Positions 36,049 through 48,541 are shown, numbered from the stretch's first letter. The stretch: DNA of 64,000 nucleotides from Microstegium vimineum (GCA_022036555.1 CM039133.1:49201153-49265152); one strand, 5' to 3'. Numbers and translations: made by a program. Notes: a model not told the origin generated them from the letters alone.

Positions 36049-38235
36049 ATGCTATTCAACATCCCACACTGCAAATCACAAGCTCCTGTAACCGTCGCCG
36101 CCGCCATCGCAGCTATCTCCAGCCTCCGCTTCTCCTCCGCGTCCCTTCCCCTGCCCCTACCGCCGCTGGTTCCACCACCGCCACCACCGCCACCGCCGCC
36201 TCCGACTCCGCTGCCCGAGGATAGCCCGTTCGCCGCGCTGCTCGCCTCTGATCCCGCGCCGCCGGAGCCTCTCCGCCAGGTGCTCGCCACGGGCGACGTC
36301 CACGCCGCGCTCCGTGGCCTCCCGGGCCTCGCGCGCCAGCTGTTCCGGTGGGCGGAGGCCACCCCGCGCGGCTTCCCCCGCTCCGCCTCCGCGTTCACCG
36401 CCGTCCTCGTCCCGCTCGCCCACGCCAACCACATCCGGGCCGCCTACCCCGTCTCGCTCCGCGCCCTGCGCCTCGGCCTCCTCCTCCCTGTCCTGTCGCT
36501 CCTCCTCTCGGCTCCACTCTCTCCCGCCATACGCTCCCTACTGAGCCTCCTCCTACGCTTGTCCGCCAAGTTCTCGACGGAACGCGAGGCTCGTGAGGCC
36601 ACGCCCGCCGCCTGTTCGACGCTGTGCCTCGCCGCCTTCCGCGTGGTCGCGTGCCACGGCGTGGCCCCTGATGTTAGGGATTGCAACCGCGTGCTGCACG
36701 TGCTCCGTGACGCGGCCAGGTGGGACGACGTCCGTGCTGTATACGGAGAGATGCTCCAGCTCGGGATTGAGCCGACCATTGTCACGTACAACACTTTGCT
36801 CGATTCTTTCCTGAAGGAAGGAAGAAAGGACGAGGCTTCCATGCTGCTCAAGGAGATGGAAACCCAGAGGGGTGGTTGCTTGCCGAATGATGTCACGTAC
36901 AATGTGGTGATTAGTTTCTTGGCCAGGGAAGGTCATCTGGAGAACGCAGCGAAGCTGGTTGACAGCATGCGGCTGTCCAAGAAAGCCTCATCCTTTACTT
37001 ATAACCCACTTATCACTGCGCTGCTTGAAAGGGGCTTTGTACAAAAGGTTGAAGCTTTGCAGATGGAGATGGAGAATGAGGGCATTATGCCTACAGTGGT
37101 GACATACAATGCCATCATTCATGGGCTGCTTAAAAGTGAGCAGGTAGAGGCTGCGCAGCTGAAATTTGCAGAAATGAGAGCGATGGGCTTACTGCCGGAC
37201 CTGATCACATACAATTCTTTGCTAAATGGATATTGTAAGGCCGGTAATTTGAAGGAGGTTCTTTGGTTGCTTGGCAATTTGAGGCGTGCAGGTTTAGCAC
37301 CAACTGTTTTGACATATAACACTCTTATAGATGGTTATTGTAGATTAGGTGATTTAGAGGAAGCTAGGAGATTGAAAGAGGAAATGGTAGAGCAGGGGTG
37401 TTTTCCTGATGTTTGTACATATACGATTCTCATGAATGGTTCACATAAGGTGAGGAACCTTGCTATGGCCAGAGAGTTCTTTGATGAGATGCTGAGCAAA
37501 GGTTTGCAGCCAGATTGCTTTGCCTATAATACAAGGATTTGCGTGGAGCTCACCCTAGGGGATACTCCTAAGGCTTTCCAGTTGAGGGAGGTGATGATTT
37601 TGAAAGGAATATATCCTGATACGGTCACATACAATGTTATTATCGATGGACTGTGCAAGACTGGTAACCTGAAAGATGCCAAAGATTTGAAGATGAAGAT
37701 GGTCAGTGATGGTTTACAGCCTGACTGTATCACATACACCTGCTTGATTCATGCACACTGTGAAATAGGACTCCTAAGGGAAGCTAGGAAGTCTCTTAAT
37801 GACATGGTCTCAGATGGTTTGCGACCCTCAGTTGTGACCTACACCATATTAATTCACATGTGTTGTAGAAGAGGAAACCTTTATTCAGCATATGGTTGGT
37901 TCCAGAAGATGCTGGATGCAGGAATTGAACCTAATGAAATAACATATAATGTGCTCATACATGCACTATGCAAGACAGGCAGAACTCTGTTGGCTTATCA
38001 TCATTTTCATGAGATGCTAGAAAGGGGATTAGCACCAAACAAATACACCTATACTTTATTGATAGATGGGAGCTGTAGAGAAGGTAACTGGGCAGATGCA
38101 ATAAGATTGTATTTTGAGATGCATCAAAATGGTATTCCTCCAGATTATTGCACACATAATGCATTGTTCAAGGGATTTGAGGAAGGCCACATGTACCATG
38201 CAATCAAGTACATGGAGAATATTGTTTTGGGGTGA
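36049..38235 (+). CDS. P-class pentatricopeptide repeat protein, predicted organellar, 728 aa, intronless
   Basis: PPR proteins bind organellar RNA and govern its processing, stability or translation. This single exon starts at the ATG at 36049. The first 60 residues are rich in A, S, R and P with a run of 11 prolines (42-52), consistent with a mitochondrial or plastid transit peptide. Residues from about 170 onward hold roughly 14 tandem 35-residue P motifs, most with the VTYN signature and ending G(I/L)xPD, with a partial last repeat ending ENIVLG. No E, DYW or SMR domain is present. It recalls the Arabidopsis At1g22960-type protein, an assignment from memory. The 5' third is very GC-rich and the 3' half AT-rich, the known grass gradient. 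The 3' UTR probably ends after AATAAA near 38840. Confidence 0.93.
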   Translation: MLFNIPHCKSQAPVTVAAAIAAISSLRFSSASLPLPLPPLVPPPPPPPPPPPTPLPEDSPFAALLASDPAPPEPLRQVLATGDVHAALRGLPGLARQLFRWAEATPRGFPRSASAFTAVLVPLAHANHIRAAYPVSLRALRLGLLLPVLSLLLSAPLSPAIRSLLSLLLRLSAKFSTEREAREATPAACSTLCLAAFRVVACHGVAPDVRDCNRVLHVLRDAARWDDVRAVYGEMLQLGIEPTIVTYNTLLDSFLKEGRKDEASMLLKEMETQRGGCLPNDVTYNVVISFLAREGHLENAAKLVDSMRLSKKASSFTYNPLITALLERGFVQKVEALQMEMENEGIMPTVVTYNAIIHGLLKSEQVEAAQLKFAEMRAMGLLPDLITYNSLLNGYCKAGNLKEVLWLLGNLRRAGLAPTVLTYNTLIDGYCRLGDLEEARRLKEEMVEQGCFPDVCTYTILMNGSHKVRNLAMAREFFDEMLSKGLQPDCFAYNTRICVELTLGDTPKAFQLREVMILKGIYPDTVTYNVIIDGLCKTGNLKDAKDLKMKMVSDGLQPDCITYTCLIHAHCEIGLLREARKSLNDMVSDGLRPSVVTYTILIHMCCRRGNLYSAYGWFQKMLDAGIEPNEITYNVLIHALCKTGRTLLAYHHFHEMLERGLAPNKYTYTLLIDGSCREGNWADAIRLYFEMHQNGIPPDYCTHNALFKGFEEGHMYHAIKYMENIVLG

Positions 38236-38870
38236 ATGGATTGGCCTCTGAAAGATTGTCCTGCTGGCCTTGCATCGCAGATATTTGCTGTAAGAACTTT
38301 CTCATGTATTGCAAATTTCTCTTCATCAGTGTACCATTATTTAGCTTTGCTCATTTCTTCAAGCATATGTTACTTGAGTTCAGTCAGAGATGATATGGTG
38401 TTTGTGGGCAATACCTTTCAAAAGGGAAAGAAAAAGAGAGTTTGAGAGTTATGTTGCTGGGTGCTTTCAAAAGGATAGTCAAGCACACGATCTCTTAGTT
38501 AAGCAGTTGGGTGCTTTGAAAAGAATAGTTCACCACAAGCAAATCTTCCTCTTGTGGCTTAAACCGTGTCAGAATTCTTTGCCTGGCATTATACTCATGG
38601 AGATATGTTTTTTAAATGGAAACTGGGTTGCAGGAACACGCTCTGGTTTCTGAAGATCTCTCATGATATTCTGCCCTTTTGTTATTTTCTTTTGATAATA
38701 TGTACTGGAAACCTGACCTCCATGTCTTCCTTATACCAACTATGTCAAATAGTAAATGGCTGTGTGCCTTCTGTGACTGAGCTTTCTTCAGTTATACATA
38801 GCCTTTCTCTTTGTAAGAACATTCCAAGGATCGTCTGTAATAAATGATTCTTGTATCACCGATTTTGCCA
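38236..38870 (+). other. Probable 3' UTR of the PPR gene
   Basis: This is AT-rich sequence with no coding motif. GTAATAAATGATTC near 38838 holds an AATAAA signal. Short ORFs here are not supported. Confidence 0.5.
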
Positions 38871-39218
38871 TAGGCATGTTACAATATATTGACCTGTCAG
38901 ATATGCAGTGCTCGTGGACTGAATCTTTTCATGATCTTATTATGTCATGCTCCTAGAATACTAAAATCATTTATCCTTTTGATTGCCTGTTGGTGTCATT
39001 TGTATTTTTTACTTTGTTCACTGTTTTTTTGCCACTTGGCGGATTCACTTATTATTTAGGTCACTAATACAGTCTCCAATGCACACCATTGACGTTGATT
39101 TTCTGAATATCTATATTATAATGCTAGTAAATTTATAATGATGTTGATGTAATTTTGAATTTTGATGATGACCATTGATGTTTTCATCTCACAAAATTGA
39201 ATACCTTTATATATAGTA
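38871..39218. other. AT-rich spacer
   Basis: No gene or element was recognised between the PPR 3' UTR and the Stowaway MITE. Confidence 0.6.
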
Positions 39219-39437
39219 CTCCCTCTTGTCTAGTGTCAGGGTCTCCTAAATTATATTTGACCATTCATTTATGTTATATTGTGTATGATTATAAACTTAT
39301 GCTTCCTGGATGGTATATTTGATTGCAAATCTAATAGTATCAACTTTGTATTACAATAGATAAAAAATGTTGGTAAAAGTTTATAAAGTTTGATTGTTGA
39401 CATACACCAAATGCCTTATAAACTGGACCGAAGGGAG
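39219..39437. mobile_element. Stowaway-type MITE
   Basis: It begins CTCCCTCTTGTC and ends GACCGAAGGGAG, flanked by TA at 39217-39218 and 39438-39439. The length of 219 bases and the termini fit the Tc1/mariner-related Stowaway group. It is non-coding and AT-rich. Confidence 0.75.
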
Positions 39438-42261
39438 TAATTATCGAATTTTGAATTTTTTGACTACATGCTTTCTAGGACGACATAAATTTTGGGCCGG
39501 ACTAAGGGACAAGTACTGACGTCACACATGCTGTCTTAATTAGTTTATGTGCTGTAGAACAATAGGTTAAGCTGATAGTATAACTATCATATATTGAGTT
39601 AAACAAGTCTTGATTCTTGATGCTGTGGATTACACCTCAGGGAAAAAAATAAAACTAAATAGTTGTTTGCAGCTGAAGTTCTCAGCATTTTGAGAATGGA
39701 TCTACTGTCAACAGCTGAGGTCTCCAAGACTCCAACCCAAGAGTGCCTTGAGAATTAGGTTGGTCAGCATGAACAAATGTCCACCTTGTGGGACTTCATG
39801 ATACTTGATCCATGGAATGGAAACTTCTTGATACATAACTCACATTTGATGAAACAGATTGGTAATATTCATTGGACAGAGACAGACTCAACTTCCAAAA
39901 GACAAGTAAATCATGGTGAGTTGTCACAAAAGCCTTGTTGCCTTCATGCCTTGATTTATTCTGAAAAAAAAATGAAATAGCAAACCAATGTTATGTCGAC
40001 ATATGTTAGAAAGGGGCAGGTTATAACGTTGCTTTTGGTCAACTTTGTATACAAATATTTCAATTTATTTCTTCCTGTAACTTTCATGTTAATATATTTG
40101 TCTCTACATCATGAACACATAAGAAGCTAATACTTGTATTGCGTGTTCAATTTACAAGCTCTGTGAACTACTATTTTGTGTGCTACAACATTTATTCTAT
40201 GTTTTATATCCCAGATTCCCAGGCTGTGATTTTCCTCAATAGTTCTTGGCATTGCCATCATCTTCTGAAGAACCTCCATATCATGCTCGTGAAATATTTC
40301 ATGGTGGCGCATGGCTCTTGCAGTAGAGGGGAGCCACCTCTGGGTCATTCGCTGGTAGAGCAAGCAAGGTGTGTTGTTTGCAATCCAGAGGCCAGAGGGA
40401 CCTCTGCTCTGGCACAATTAATTTCTTGAAGGCCTACCTCGACATTTTAAATGGGAAAGAAAGCCACCAATAGTAGATAGTTGGGTCGATTAGTGCAGCA
40501 TATACAACATTACTCTGAAATCTGAATTCTGAGTTGCATATTTCATTAACATGTATTTGGTTGTATCTATGTGTTTGCCTGTGAGGTATATACTGGAGGC
40601 ATCCCCAAATTGAGTATCCTCTCATTGAGATTCCCAAGACATAACTTCTGCCCAAGATCGAGCTAGTCAGCGAGCTCCTCGATATCCAGTGCTTTGCTCT
40701 TGAGAGGGATTCAGGTCACTTTCCCCATACTCAGCTCTATCAAAAGAAACTAAGTACATTCCCAATTCCTCCATAAGCTCCTTTAATGGCAAAGAAACCA
40801 GTAAGAAAAATGCAGAGAGAAACCAACATTTCACTCAGTGTTCAGTGTTTTGTGCCTGTGCTTTACCTTGGAAACAGGCAGGGTAAAGTTATTGGTGCCT
40901 TCAAATGCATGTACATATACTGTGGATCTTGTACCTCGCCCTATCTTTCTGTATTCTGTCTTCTCTGTATGCAAGGTAACTTTCCATCCCTGAGATCGAT
41001 CCTGGTAGATGACAGAGGATGCCCACCTGGTGAGCCACAACATTTCAGACTCGGAGGTGGTCACTAGAGAGTTGCTAGAGTGCCCAGCCGAGGAACACAA
41101 TTGGCAGAACAAATACTAATTTACAAGCCATTTTCTCAGATCTGGTGCTTTCAGGTGAGAGAAGACAAATGTGAATATAGCTTTGAGTGGCATGGAAAGT
41201 ATGCATTGTTGGCTGTCCTTTATTCCATTGCTGAGTGCTGATCTGTTTGCAACAGATGGCTTCCCATCACTGCTTTACTTATTTATTTGTGTCTGCACCT
41301 TTTGCTTTATTATCCTGATGATTTTTCCCTCAAAACCCTTTATTCTGTTGATGATTTTAGACATGTAAATGTTATATTGACGTGGTCTATTTAGACCTAG
41401 ATCTATGTTCACAGTTTGAAAATGTAGCATAAATTTGAATATATGCTCTAATCTGCAGAATTTCAAATATCTGTTATGCAAACATGGTGTGTGACAACTG
41501 ACATGGGCACATTGAGAATTTTGCATGTTTTAGTGGAAGGATGAATGGCACGGTTTGCCTGACTTCACAGTGCTACTCGTGGGAGATGTGATGCTGTCTC
41601 CTGATGGTATAATGATGATACGTTGCATTGAACTGAATGAGTTAGGTAGTTCGACTGGATCCTAGATTTTAAACTTTTTTTTCCGCATATTGGCTTATCT
41701 GACAGGTTTTGCTCCTGTGTTGCTGTTTTTGTGTCTTGAACAGGGTGGTTGCAATTGCGAGATATCACTGCTCTGAATAAGAGAAGATTTGGAAAGCTGT
41801 TGTAATACAGTCCTGGCCATTTCTGAGTTGTTGGTGCATACCTCATTGCTGGAAGATCAGACATCAGAAGGTGCTTAGCTCAGTGATATATTCAGAGAAT
41901 CAGAGGCGACACCTTGCTCTTTGGTGATGATCAGAGCTCCAATCTGCATCCTGCATCCATGATCTCTCCTCTGCCCGATGAAGGCGTCATTTGCTTTCCA
42001 TGCGAGTGGGTACTGAAAAAGAATCTGTAAAGATCATCAAAATATTGACCTGATGAACTTTTGCGAGTACTGAGCCTCCAAACCAGAGGGACCACCAGTA
42101 TGGTGACTGGAGACTGCCTGGCTGATGAGTGGTGACACAACCTAGATGCCAATGGTCACTCAGAGGCTCCAGAAATTGTTGACCATTGTCTCCTGTCGGA
42201 GGCTTGGACTTGCAAGTTGGTGCTGTAACCAACTGAATTGAATCTGTGGGCATCAGCGAAT

Positions 42262-42400
42262 GGATCCCAGATCAGAGGCCATTCATCCATCTGCCCACTT
42301 CTGTGGATTCGTGTATAGGATCACATATTGGGATCCGAGATTAGAAAGCCCATTCATCCATCAACCCACTTCTGTGGATTGGTTTTAGGGTCACAGATTG
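42262..42400. repeat. Diverged 70-bp tandem duplication
   Basis: The unit at 42262-42330 and the unit at 42331-42400 share GGATCC, CATTCATCCATC, CCCACTTCTGTGGATT and TCACA.ATTGG in the same order. The copies differ at several positions, so the duplication is not recent. Confidence 0.8.
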
Positions 42401-44690
42401 GCACTAGTTGACCTCATTGTTGATAAAGACTCAGCACTCAGGGAATGCCCAAAACACCGGTATTCTTTCTTTAAGAGATCTATTTTGCCATTGTAAGATT
42501 GCAGCATGCATATAGAGATCAACCACGACTGGTGGAATTTTAGGGCATGTCAACTGCACACCCTGAGTGTTTCTCGAGTGCTCAGCACCCCATTGTTGCA
42601 TCTGCTGATCTGCATCTTATTCCACCTTTGGCCATTGGCAGTCTCATGCGATTTTACCCCACTGGCGCCATACTGCCTCCGGTCACTAACCTTGAAGGCC
42701 CCAAATCATAACCTTCTCTGGAATCGACAAAGATGCTTCAAACACTCAAAGTGAGCTTTAGCTTTCCCACAATTTTTAAGTTTAGGCGATTCAGAGGGAC
42801 TTGCAGCAAAACCGAAAAGATATTCTTTGTTGTCTTGTAACTGAGATGCTTGTACATGTGTCATGCTCTTCAAGTTTGAACAAAATAATTCTTTTTGGCT
42901 ACTGATAAGGACAACGTATGTACACACAGCACACAAGTGGCCTTGAGTGCACCTCTTTTATACGCCACCAAAATAAACCAGCTGAACAGACTTATTACTA
43001 CACTACGAGGTGGTTCTTGGAATCCCAGTCAGTACTCCTATAAGATAATTAACCGAAATTCTCTCAAAATTAAAATGGTATATTTGATGAATTAGATGCA
43101 GAGAATAATTTGATATACATACGTGAATAATTATGTTTACGAGCATAACTTCAATATAACCTTTATTTGCAGGATTTTAGATATGAACATAAAAGACTAG
43201 ATGCAATTAGCGATGTGAGTCAGCATTTAACACACAAAAATTGCTTTGCAGATATGAACATACACTTGCTCTCTGCTAAATCTGTGGCTTGACGTCAAAT
43301 GGGGGTTAACATTTGACTTTTTTTTCTCTCGAACACACAACATTTGACATTTGATATATCGAAATATTATATAGTTGACTGTCCAATCCATGAACCAAAT
43401 CTGCACGGAACTCCCTGTAAACCTCCACAATCAAAATATTGAGTATTATATCTTGTTTGCATGGATACTGACTTGTACGCAACCAAGAGGAGACACATTG
43501 ATCAATGAAGATTCTTTGGAGGCATGGCCTCTTCCTTCCAAAAGTCTTCATGCCATGATCTGAATATCTAATTGCCTCCCTGCATTGGCCCAAAATGATC
43601 CTCCTGTCAGTATGGATGTAGTTTGATTGGTTGGTTACCACAATGGTCCTGCCGTCAGTATGCTCATCAGCTCAGTGGAAGGCTCCTTTTTGTGGAGGCA
43701 CCTCAAATTTAACAGAGTTGTCAAATAGAAGCTTTTGACAACAACCAAGAAACATCGCCATCTGCATTGAATTAAAAAATGGCCGTTATGCCCTAGAGGA
43801 AGATAAAACTCACTAACAAAGTTGAATACTAATAGGCGACCCTTTGTTTGTGTTTAAAAAACAAACTGCTTAAGTTTAATATGTTTTAGTCCATTGTCTA
43901 AAATAAAGCATTTTTTTTCTTACCCATCCATGTTGTTTTTGTACAGGTTACTAGTCAGAAGTTACTCACTGGAGAAACAAACATTGGTGACCTTGCCTGC
44001 GTGTGAAGCTTACTCACAAAGTCACAAGGCAGCTGGCACAATACAACATACTGACCAAAAGATGCATATGGTGCGAAATTGGCCAAATATACATTATTGG
44101 TAGCCTCATAGTATTCACTGGACAAAAAACATTGGTGATCTTTATCACCATTGGTTGGAACAGCTACCAGATTCCACCACTAGCTCAGCTAGGTGTCAAG
44201 CAATTATCATGGCATTGCCCAGGAGCAGAAAAATTATCACCAAACTGAACTTGGCTCCATCTCTACCACCAGCGCATTGTGCCAAGCATGCATGATGGCA
44301 TTTGAGTATTTGACCGTAACAGAAGAATGCACGAACTTGTACTTGGCTCCACCACTTATGGAAATCTAAAAAATATATTTTAATGCTTCAATCAAGAGGA
44401 ACCTATGAGCTTTTTATGATTGAATTGACTTATCAGCACTAGACAGCACCTACATGATAGAGTGGTGGCGGCACTGCATTCTGTTCCTTTATTCTCTTCA
44501 GTGACTTGTTACAGTATTCTAATTAACAAAATAGACAGATATAGTGATAAATCAGATGCTATTACATTTTGAGGAAAGGCTGTAACAGAGATAGAACTCA
44601 AACCATCTCTTTTCCTTACAGAAAAAGAGACAGCTAAATGAGGTTTGCTTAAGCAAATAAGCCAGCGAAGATGAACACCTGAGCGTCAGG

Positions 44691-45365
44691 AGGCTTCCAC
44701 GCAGACAGTGCAGCATTTTTTATCGATAATAAACTAGGAGGATAAGAATATCGAAAATTTAAGTAAACATCAAATCAAGCATCCCAAATGCAATTGATAG
44801 TTTCACGAAAACAATGCATATAATTCCAAAGAACCATATTCCTTTTTTCCCATTTAGTTCCAGAAAGCCATATACTTCCTAACTTGCCACGAACAATTAC
44901 ATCTACATGTTTCTTCTTTTCAAGGTATTTTAGCATGTTCACTAGGAATCAGATGCTAGTATATGTATTTCCAGAATAGCTCAAATGCTCTTTTTTTGCT
45001 TTAAAAAGTGCAGAGCCCATACACAAATTTGATAAGGTGATTAAGCATCATATTCTGCAGAGTGCAAAGGCTTCCACGTTGACAGTGCAGCCTTTTTTTT
45101 TTTTGTCTCCAATCTAATGAAAATAAATGTATACCTTATTTTTCATTTACCTCCACAATTCCATACATCTAAAACTTGCACAAAAAGTTACATCGAGATG
45201 CCATTTTTGAAGGAAAACAAAAATTGTTTGAAATGTGATCTCCAAAAACCAGATGGTAATTAATAATGATTTTACGTGACATCCCACATTCTATTTTTGA
45301 AAGGTACAGAGATAATGATACATGACAATTTGATAACATGATTAAGCATCAAATCCTGCAGAATT
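44691..45365. repeat. Old tandem duplication of about 300-380 bp
   Basis: Two diverged units begin with AGGCTTCCACG..GACAGTGCAG (44691 and 45068). They end with TTTGATAA..TGATTAAGCATCA and CTGCAG (to about 45060 and 45362). Between these anchors the match is weak but collinear. No ORF is kept. Confidence 0.6.
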
Positions 45366-45827
45366 AATTGTCATGCATGCAGATCCTACATGTATGATGT
45401 AGGTAGGTGACCTCTGTGTTCCAATAATACCAGATAGTTTAGCACCGCAGTTTTTACTGATCCACTTTCCTGTGTGTCTGTTATGTTCTAGTACAATGGT
45501 AATCTTGAGGACTCCATGGTGATCTGTAAGATTTTGTTTCAGTCATGACTCATGAAAGAATATCTACAGTGCCTTCACATCAATAATAAAAGAACATTTT
45601 TGACCATTCTAAATGCCTTATCCCAAAAACTTGAAAGAAAATACTTGAAGCATTGCTTGCACAGATTCTATCGGTAATTGTTAAAAAATTAAACACCCTT
45701 TGTTGGCTTTCTTGGAAAAGGGGTATATCTTTCCTATAGCCTTTTTATTAGCTGCATCCACAGCAGACTCAACTAAAAACACACACATGCCACACTTCTT
45801 TTGATCCTACAATTGGCAGAAGGATCC

Positions 45828-45842
45828 AAACCACTATAAATA
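45828..45842 (+). promoter_or_regulatory. TATA box of the TFL1-like gene
   Basis: ACCACTATAAATAGACG lies about 125 bases before the start codon at 45959. Transcription should begin near 45865. A match this good upstream of the first exon supports this being the native locus, not a processed copy. Confidence 0.6.
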
Positions 45843-45958
45843 GACGTTTGCCCTCCCACCAATGCCCAATAAGCAGCTCAGGGAACATCATTGAGTGCAT
45901 TAGCTTACTGCATTCAATAAGAGCATTAGTGTGCAAAATAATACTTGACCCCCTAACC

Positions 45959-46769
45959 ATGTCTAGATCTGTGGAGTCTCTTGTAGTCGGTCGGGTGATT
46001 GGAGAAGTTCTCGACTTCTTAACCCATGTGTGAATATGATAGTGACCTACAACTCAAACAAGCTTATCTTCAATGGCCATGAGATCTACCCATCAGCAGT
46101 TGTTTCTAAACCAAGAGTAGAGGTTCAAGGGGGTGACTTGCGGTCTTTCTTCACATTGGTTAGTAGTCAAATACTTGATCCTTGTCTCCAAGTATTCTAT
46201 ACATACTATCCCTTCCCTAATCGCCGTAGTTCCTAAAATTTCAGGTTATGACAGACCCAGATGTTCCAGGGCCAAGCGATCCTTATCTAAGGGAGCACCT
46301 CCACTGGTAATATTCGGCATTTCTTTTTCTTGGGGAATAGCACTACATCTTACATATATACAAACAGCATATTTTTCTGAGCGCTTAAAATTTGCAATGC
46401 TGTGGCTAAGTGTTATCATTTACATTTGCAGGATCGTGACTGATATACCTGGGACAACAGATGCCTCATTCGGTAGGTTTTTCCTCTGCTTTGTGCTTAG
46501 TCCATTCTTTGTTCCAGTTGGTGTTCGAGTTAATAAGCATGCATTTTTCAGGGCGAGAAGTCGTAAGCTATGAGAGCCCAAGACCTAGCATTGGTATCCA
46601 CAGGTTCATTTTTGTTCTCTTCAAACAGAAGCGCAGGCAAACTGTAGCTGTGCCAACCTCCAGGGACCATTTCATCACACGACAGTTCGCTGAGGAAAAT
46701 GATCTTGGCGTCCCTGTAGCTGCTGTCTACTTCAACGCTCAGAGAGAAACTGCTGCTAGGAGGCGCTGA
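45959..46769 (+). pseudogene. TERMINAL FLOWER 1/CENTRORADIALIS-like PEBP gene (rice RCN type) with 1-nt deletion in exon 1
   Basis: The family represses flowering and keeps meristems indeterminate, acting with FD-type bZIPs and 14-3-3 proteins. Four exons are present at 45959-46158, 46245-46306, 46432-46472 and 46552-46769. Exons 2-4 are 62, 41 and 218 bases, the canonical sizes, and all borders are GT..AG. Exon 1 has 200 bases where 201 are expected. One base is missing in the T-rich stretch after the GAC codon (46016-46020), so the frame runs to TGA at 46031. Apart from this it encodes a 173-residue protein. It carries the REHLHW histidine that marks TFL1-type repressors, DPDVPGPSDP, the GIHRF motif and the ending AQRETAARRR. 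The ATG at 46036 could start a product lacking about 25 residues. A sequencing error is possible. Confidence 0.9.
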
Positions 46770-47589
46770 AAATTCCAGTTCTCACTGTCCAAGTTATGAG
46801 CGTGGGCCTCTGAATCTTCTTGTACTAAGCCAACAATCCTATTCTACATTACATGCTCCTGGGTCCTACATTATTATAATAAATAAACCAGAAGCATTTT
46901 GCAGATTGTATTAGTTTGTTTGTAAGTAGGAAGATTAAGAACCATGGATGGTCCATGCTATTTGTCAAAATTACATGTATAAGACAATCTATCACTGAAA
47001 ATCTGAAACCAGAGTTGGTGGACATCCCCCACAGGCAAAAGTTTGTTTTCAGTAATGCATATTGCCAGAATCACACTATGTTCACTTTTTTAATTTCTGG
47101 CATGCAATCTCCTGCAAACAGGAAAAACATTGATCTTGTCGTGTCACCTTGTAGAACTATGAAGACACTCCTATAACTGCATTGAACTGTTAAGTTGTTG
47201 GAGACATGATACGAAAGGGAGATATCCAATGTATCTTGGGGATTGCCCACGCAAGAAGTCTTGAAGGTATTGAGTACATTCGATTTATTTGAATCTAAAG
47301 TGTAAATTGAATGCTCTTTATCCTGTTGTCTTCTCTTTGTGCTCACCAGTACAACACACAAACAAACTTATATCTGTCACAATTTAAACTTATTTCTGTC
47401 ACAATTTAATCTGAACAACTGTACTTGTGTGCTTTTGTTGCTGGGGAGTGACCCAGTACTCTTTGCTAGTTGGAAGAACTCGGTACTCAAGATGTGAAGT
47501 CATGCCTTTTGAATACCAATGCCACTAAAGTACAGATAGACCAATGAGAAATAAAAATAAGAAAAGATATTGAAATGAATAATAATGGT
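46770..47589. other. 3' flank of the TFL1-like gene and spacer
   Basis: AATAAATAAA near 46878 is the likely polyadenylation signal. The rest is AT-rich with no supported gene. Confidence 0.5.
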
Positions 47590-47810
47590 CACTAGTAGAA
47601 ATCTGAACATACATGACAAACAACTTTCATCAACGAAAATGCAAAAACCGTCATAATTTCAGCAATATGACGAATTTACAACAAAAAGTGATTCGTCAAA
47701 AACCACATGTCATATTTGCTCATGCATGATGAACCCGAGCAACTTGTCATAGAAGTTGTTTGACCTGTGACGAAAATAGACCGTCTTAGAACTATTTTGG
47801 CACGTGTGGT
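47590..47810 (+). mobile_element. Candidate CACTA-type element end
   Basis: It starts CACTAGTAGAAATC, like many grass CACTA termini. It is followed by short inverted words such as TGACGAA and TTCGTCA in both orientations, as in subterminal repeats. No matching opposite end was found. The extent is uncertain. Confidence 0.35.
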
Positions 47811-48136
47811 AGGGACAACCACGCTGGTGGATGCTTCCATTGGAGATGTTTCCACGTATAGATGCTATAGCCGGTTACATTGGAGATGTTTTAGATTTAA
47901 TGTCACTTTTTTATTAGACAACATGACCCTCTCTTGTTCTTGCATGTTTCAGGTTTTTATTGAACCACATGTCATGTCTGTGTCGTTCCACTTGTTGGAG
48001 TTTTATTGTCACACGTGTTGAGTTATCGTTGATCGACGCTTCACTTCTTCATTGGACCACATGTCGTATTTTTATTGGTTCACGTGGCGTGACCATAATA
48101 TCCCATGTGTTTTTTCTTATTCGTCCATGTGTCATA
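47811..48136. other. Spacer with diverged CCACATGTC repeats
   Basis: Related phrases (CCACATGTCATG, CCACATGTCGTA, CCATGTGTCATA) recur every 60-120 bases. Nothing else is recognisable. Confidence 0.4.
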
Positions 48137-48342
48137 CTCCGTCCCAGAAAGACCGTCGTTTTCGCTTCCCAAGAAACATATTTGACTATATATATTACTT
48201 ACGACATATAATTAGTATCAATGTTTGAATCAAGTTTTTAATAAATTTATTTAGAGATCCAAAAATGCACATATATTCTACAAATCGAGTCAAACTTATG
48301 ATACGAATACCCAAAACGACACTCCTTCTGGGATGGAGTGAG
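48137..48342. mobile_element. Stowaway MITE, interrupted at its right end by an hAT-type element
   Basis: It begins CTCCGTCCCAGAAAG after TA (48135-48136). Its right end reads CTTCTGGGATGGAGTGAG, the inverted partner, but the expected TA is not there. It appears at 53804-53805 after the second copy of GGAGTGAG. The element is therefore complete once the inserted DNA (48343-53795) and one duplication are removed. Confidence 0.75.
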
Positions 48343-48541
48343 TCAGTCTGGGCACATTTTTACCAAAAACCAAAAACCGAACCAAACCGAGCCGAAACCG
48401 AACCGAAATGTTGTTTTTTCGGTTTTTCAGTTCGGCTTCGGTTTCCAGTTCTTTCTTGTTCAGTGTTCGGCTTCGGCTTCGGTTTCTATTACAAACTGTT
48501 AACACTGGATTTTGGTATACTCAGAGTGACAGGCGGGCCAG

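Larger units (their letters stand above)
39440..45820. other. Long gene-poor region between the PPR and TFL1-like genes
   Basis: About 6.4 kb of AT-rich sequence. None of the ORFs (all under 115 codons) shows a recognisable domain or codon pattern. It holds two local duplications listed separately (42262-42400 and 44691-45365). It could contain regulatory sequence for the TFL1-like gene, a long 3' UTR, or decayed repeats; none of these could be shown. Confidence 0.5.

Noticed and set aside
35757..36434. Minus-strand glycine-rich ORF of 225 codons
   Set aside because: It is antisense to the GC-rich start of the PPR gene. The plus strand encodes a clear PPR protein.
40127..45020. A hidden protein-coding gene between the PPR and TFL1-like genes
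   Set aside because: ORFs are short, AT-rich and lack recognisable motifs or consistent splice structure.
46133..46573. A 146-codon plus-strand ORF across the TFL1-like gene
   Set aside because: It reads through introns in a frame unrelated to the conserved PEBP protein.
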